Below are positions 61,928 through 64,000 of a stretch of 64,000 bases of DNA, in pieces (within the stretch, counting starts at the first letter, position 1; each line of letters starts with the position of its first letter). The position numbers were made by a program, and so were the translations under genes. The DNA comes from Spirosoma utsteinense. Lineage in GTDB: Bacteria; Bacteroidota; Bacteroidia; Cytophagales; Spirosomataceae. The stretch is taken from contig NZ_VFIA01000001.1 in assembly GCF_014282275.1 (NCBI RefSeq), forward strand, positions 62,001-126,000, in the 5' to 3' direction. Under the pieces are notes generated by a model that saw only the letters and a list, made by a program, of their open reading frames with translations, searched no databases and was not told where the DNA came from.

Positions 61928-62203
61928 ATGTATCTAACGACCGAAAAAAAGCAGGAGATATTCTCCACCTCGGGTTTTGCCAAAAGTGCAACTGACACCG
62001 GGTCGGCCGAATCCCAGATCGCGCTGTTTACTTACCGGATCAGTCACCTGACTGCCCACCTGAAAGTTCACAAGCACGACTACGGCACGCAACTGGGTTT
62101 GTTGAAGTTAGTGGGTAAGCGTCGGCGTCTGCTGAACTACCTCTACAAAACTGATATCATGCGATATCGCGCGATTCTTGCCGCGCTTGGTCTACGGAAA
62201 TAG
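61928..62203 (+). CDS. rpsO: 30S ribosomal protein S15
   Basis: 91 residues, the standard length. The family pattern is complete: [23 protein letters not shown], and [10 protein letters not shown]. S15 binds 16S rRNA in the platform of the small subunit and forms an inter-subunit bridge. The pairing rpsO then pnp is conserved across many bacteria. A terminator lies between the two genes. Confidence 0.98.
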   Translation: MYLTTEKKQEIFSTSGFAKSATDTGSAESQIALFTYRISHLTAHLKVHKHDYGTQLGLLKLVGKRRRLLNYLYKTDIMRYRAILAALGLRK

Positions 62204-62220
62204 TCGATTAATTATAAGAA

Positions 62221-62252
62221 GGGAATCTGCCAATCAGTAGATTCCCTCCTTT
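62221..62252 (+). terminator. Terminator between rpsO and pnp
   Basis: An 8-bp stem (62221-62228 with 62239-62246) is followed by TCC and a run of T residues. It may be partly read through so that pnp is also expressed from the rpsO promoter. Confidence 0.85.
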
Positions 62253-62356
62253 TTGTTGTTTCCTTACTGAAACGGTAATTGCTGCGGTGAAAGCGGTGGA
62301 AGAGAGGATAAAATGCTGTTTTAAAGCTGTACGAGGGCGTATCTAAAAATTGATGT

Positions 62357-64000
62357 ATGTTTGAAATTACCACGCAATCCGTTGCGCTGCCTGACGGGCG
62401 GGAAATCACCATCGAAACCGGAAAACTGGCTCGCCAGGCCGACGGAGCGGTGGTTGTACGGTTAGGCGACGCTATGTTGCTGGCTACCGTTGTATCTAGT
62501 AAAGATGCCAAAGAGGGCATCGACTTTCTGCCACTTTCTGTCGATTACCAGGAGAAATTCGCTTCGGCGGGTCGTATTCCAGGTAGCTTCCAACGGCGTG
62601 AAGGTCGCCTGGGCGATCATGAAATATTGATCAGCCGCCTAGTAGACCGCGCACTGCGGCCTATTTTCCCCGACGATTACCATGCCGATACGCAGGTAAT
62701 GATCACGCTCATCTCGTCCGATCCGGAAGTAGAGCCCGATGCATTGGCAGCACTGGCCGCTTCGTCGGCACTGGCTGTATCGAATATTCCCTTCAACGGG
62801 CCAATATCTGAAGTGCGCGTTGCCAAAATCGACGGGCAGTATAAAATCAACCCAAAAACGTCGGAACTTGAACGCGCTACCATCGACCTGATCGTTGCTG
62901 CTACCGAAAAAGACGTTTGTATGGTGGAAGGTGAAATGAGCGAATGTTCAGAAGCCGAAGTCGTGGAAGCCATCAAGGTTGCTCACGAAGCCATCAAAGT
63001 ACAATGCCAGGCGCAAAAAGAACTCGAAGCCAAGGTTGGCAAGACCGAAAAGCGTCAGTACAGTCACGAAACGCATGATGAAGAACTACGTGCGGCCGTT
63101 CGTGCCTACTGCTACGATAAAATATACGAAGTAGCCCGTCTTCAGAACCCCAGTAAAAAAGGGCGTTCAGAAGGATTCAAGGCTGTTCGTGAGGAATATT
63201 TAGCTACGTTCCCCGAAGGAGCAGACGTAAACGTATCCCTGGTGAAAACGTATTTCCATGATTTGGAATGGGAAGCGTCGCGCCGGTTGGTACTCGATGA
63301 GCGTGCCCGTTTAGATGGCCGTGCACTCGACCAGATCCGTCCTATTTCGGCTGAAGCGGGTTACCTGCCTGGTCCTCACGGATCGGCTCTGTTCACGCGG
63401 GGTGAAACCCAGTCGCTGACGACTGTTACGCTCGGTACCAAAACCGATGAGCAGATCGTCGATCAGGCGATGTACCAGGGCTATAGCAAATTCCTGCTTC
63501 ATTACAACTTCCCTGGTTTCTCAACGGGCGAGGTGAAACCGAACCGGGGTGTGGGCCGACGCGAAGTGGGTCATGGTAACCTGGCCCATCGGTCGCTGAA
63601 AAAAGTGCTGCCTTCGGGTGAAGACAATCCCTATACCATCCGGATCGTGTCCGACATTCTGGAGTCGAACGGTTCGTCTTCAATGGCAACGGTTTGTGCT
63701 GGTACGATGGCCCTGATGGATGCCGGTATCAAAATCAAAGCGCCAGTTGCCGGCATTGCTATGGGTCTGATTTCAGATGGTGACAAGTACGCCGTTCTGT
63801 CTGACATCCTTGGCGATGAAGATCACCTGGGTGATATGGACTTCAAAGTAACGGGTACCGAGAAAGGCATTGTTGCCTGCCAGATGGACCTGAAGGTTGA
63901 AGGTCTGTCTTATGAAGTATTGACTCAGGCATTGGAACAGGCTCGTGCGGGTCGGTTGCATATTCTTGGGGAGATGAAGAAAGGGATTGACGAAGTTCGT
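62357..64000 (+). CDS. pnp: Polyribonucleotide nucleotidyltransferase (partial)
   Basis: The first 548 residues are present; the gene runs off the window, so the KH and S1 RNA-binding domains are missing. The start is the ATG at 62357; an ATG four bases upstream meets a stop codon after three codons. The first RNase PH domain (about 1-145) has Phe-Gln-Arg-Arg-Glu-Gly-Arg, a helical domain follows (about 145-320), and the second RNase PH domain has [10 protein letters not shown] and [10 protein letters not shown] with the catalytic aspartates Asp-Gly-Asp and Asp-Ile-Leu-Gly. It degrades RNA from the 3-prime end using phosphate. Confidence 0.98.
   Translation, partial: MFEITTQSVALPDGREITIETGKLARQADGAVVVRLGDAMLLATVVSSKDAKEGIDFLPLSVDYQEKFASAGRIPGSFQRREGRLGDHEILISRLVDRALRPIFPDDYHADTQVMITLISSDPEVEPDALAALAASSALAVSNIPFNGPISEVRVAKIDGQYKINPKTSELERATIDLIVAATEKDVCMVEGEMSECSEAEVVEAIKVAHEAIKVQCQAQKELEAKVGKTEKRQYSHETHDEELRAAVRAYCYDKIYEVARLQNPSKKGRSEGFKAVREEYLATFPEGADVNVSLVKTYFHDLEWEASRRLVLDERARLDGRALDQIRPISAEAGYLPGPHGSALFTRGETQSLTTVTLGTKTDEQIVDQAMYQGYSKFLLHYNFPGFSTGEVKPNRGVGRREVGHGNLAHRSLKKVLPSGEDNPYTIRIVSDILESNGSSSMATVCAGTMALMDAGIKIKAPVAGIAMGLISDGDKYAVLSDILGDEDHLGDMDFKVTGTEKGIVACQMDLKVEGLSYEVLTQALEQARAGRLHILGEMKKGIDEVR

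Overview
The window looks like chromosome from a Bacteroidota of the Cytophagales type (Spirosoma or a close relative). The evidence is SusC/SusD and other TonB-dependent receptors, DUF4097 proteins, a secreted metalloprotease with a type IX secretion tail, Bacteroidota-type promoters (TTTG about 20 bases ahead of TAnnTTTG), almost no Shine-Dalgarno sequences, and a tRNA gene without encoded CCA. The species is inferred from family resemblance, not from a search.

Layout. 1-6.4 kb: a DUF2147-like protein, then an envelope operon with an ECF sigma factor, a membrane anti-sigma-like HEAT protein, two DUF4097 proteins and an outer-membrane barrel. 6.4-7.07 kb: a strong hairpin and decayed coding sequence. 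7.1-10.8 kb: a histidine kinase with an ethylene-receptor-type sensor domain, its response regulator, an O6-alkylguanine-DNA repair protein, a metallo-beta-lactamase-fold lipoprotein and a cytochrome c. 11-31 kb: mostly housekeeping genes (AlaA-type aminotransferase, rpiB, LOG protein, dnaB, phoH, M43 protease, GNAT, comEC, TetR-like/AarF pair, Gfo/Idh oxidoreductase, dCMP deaminase, ACP phosphodiesterase, holA). Within this stretch is an unusual sugar-nucleotide operon: a 1121-residue fusion of a fucokinase-like GHMP domain and a UDPGP-type uridylyltransferase, next to a GalU-like enzyme.

31-38 kb: a TonB-dependent receptor with a lipoprotein behind a metal-regulator-like palindrome, a small membrane protein, a YncE/phosphoesterase fusion, and a roughly 410 bp non-coding element with terminal and nested inverted repeats. 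38-59 kb, mostly minus strand: glycerophosphodiesterase, an Oar-like receptor, and a carbohydrate-use locus made of a VCBS/UnbV lipoprotein, SusD, SusC, a sugar porter, an AraC regulator, a DUF5107-TPR protein and a GH2 glycosidase. 59.6-64 kb: tRNA-Met, a START-like protein, an LptF/LptG-type permease, rpsO and the first part of pnp, which runs off the window.

How the genes work together. The 45.7-59.2 kb genes form a plausible glycan system: SusC/SusD import, MFS uptake across the inner membrane, GH2 cleavage and AraC induction. The sigma/anti-sigma/DUF4097/barrel operon looks like a self-contained envelope response. The kinase and regulator are a two-component pair whose likely ligand domain is copper and ethylene binding. 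No CRISPR array, prophage, insertion sequence with a transposase, rRNA gene or replication origin was seen.
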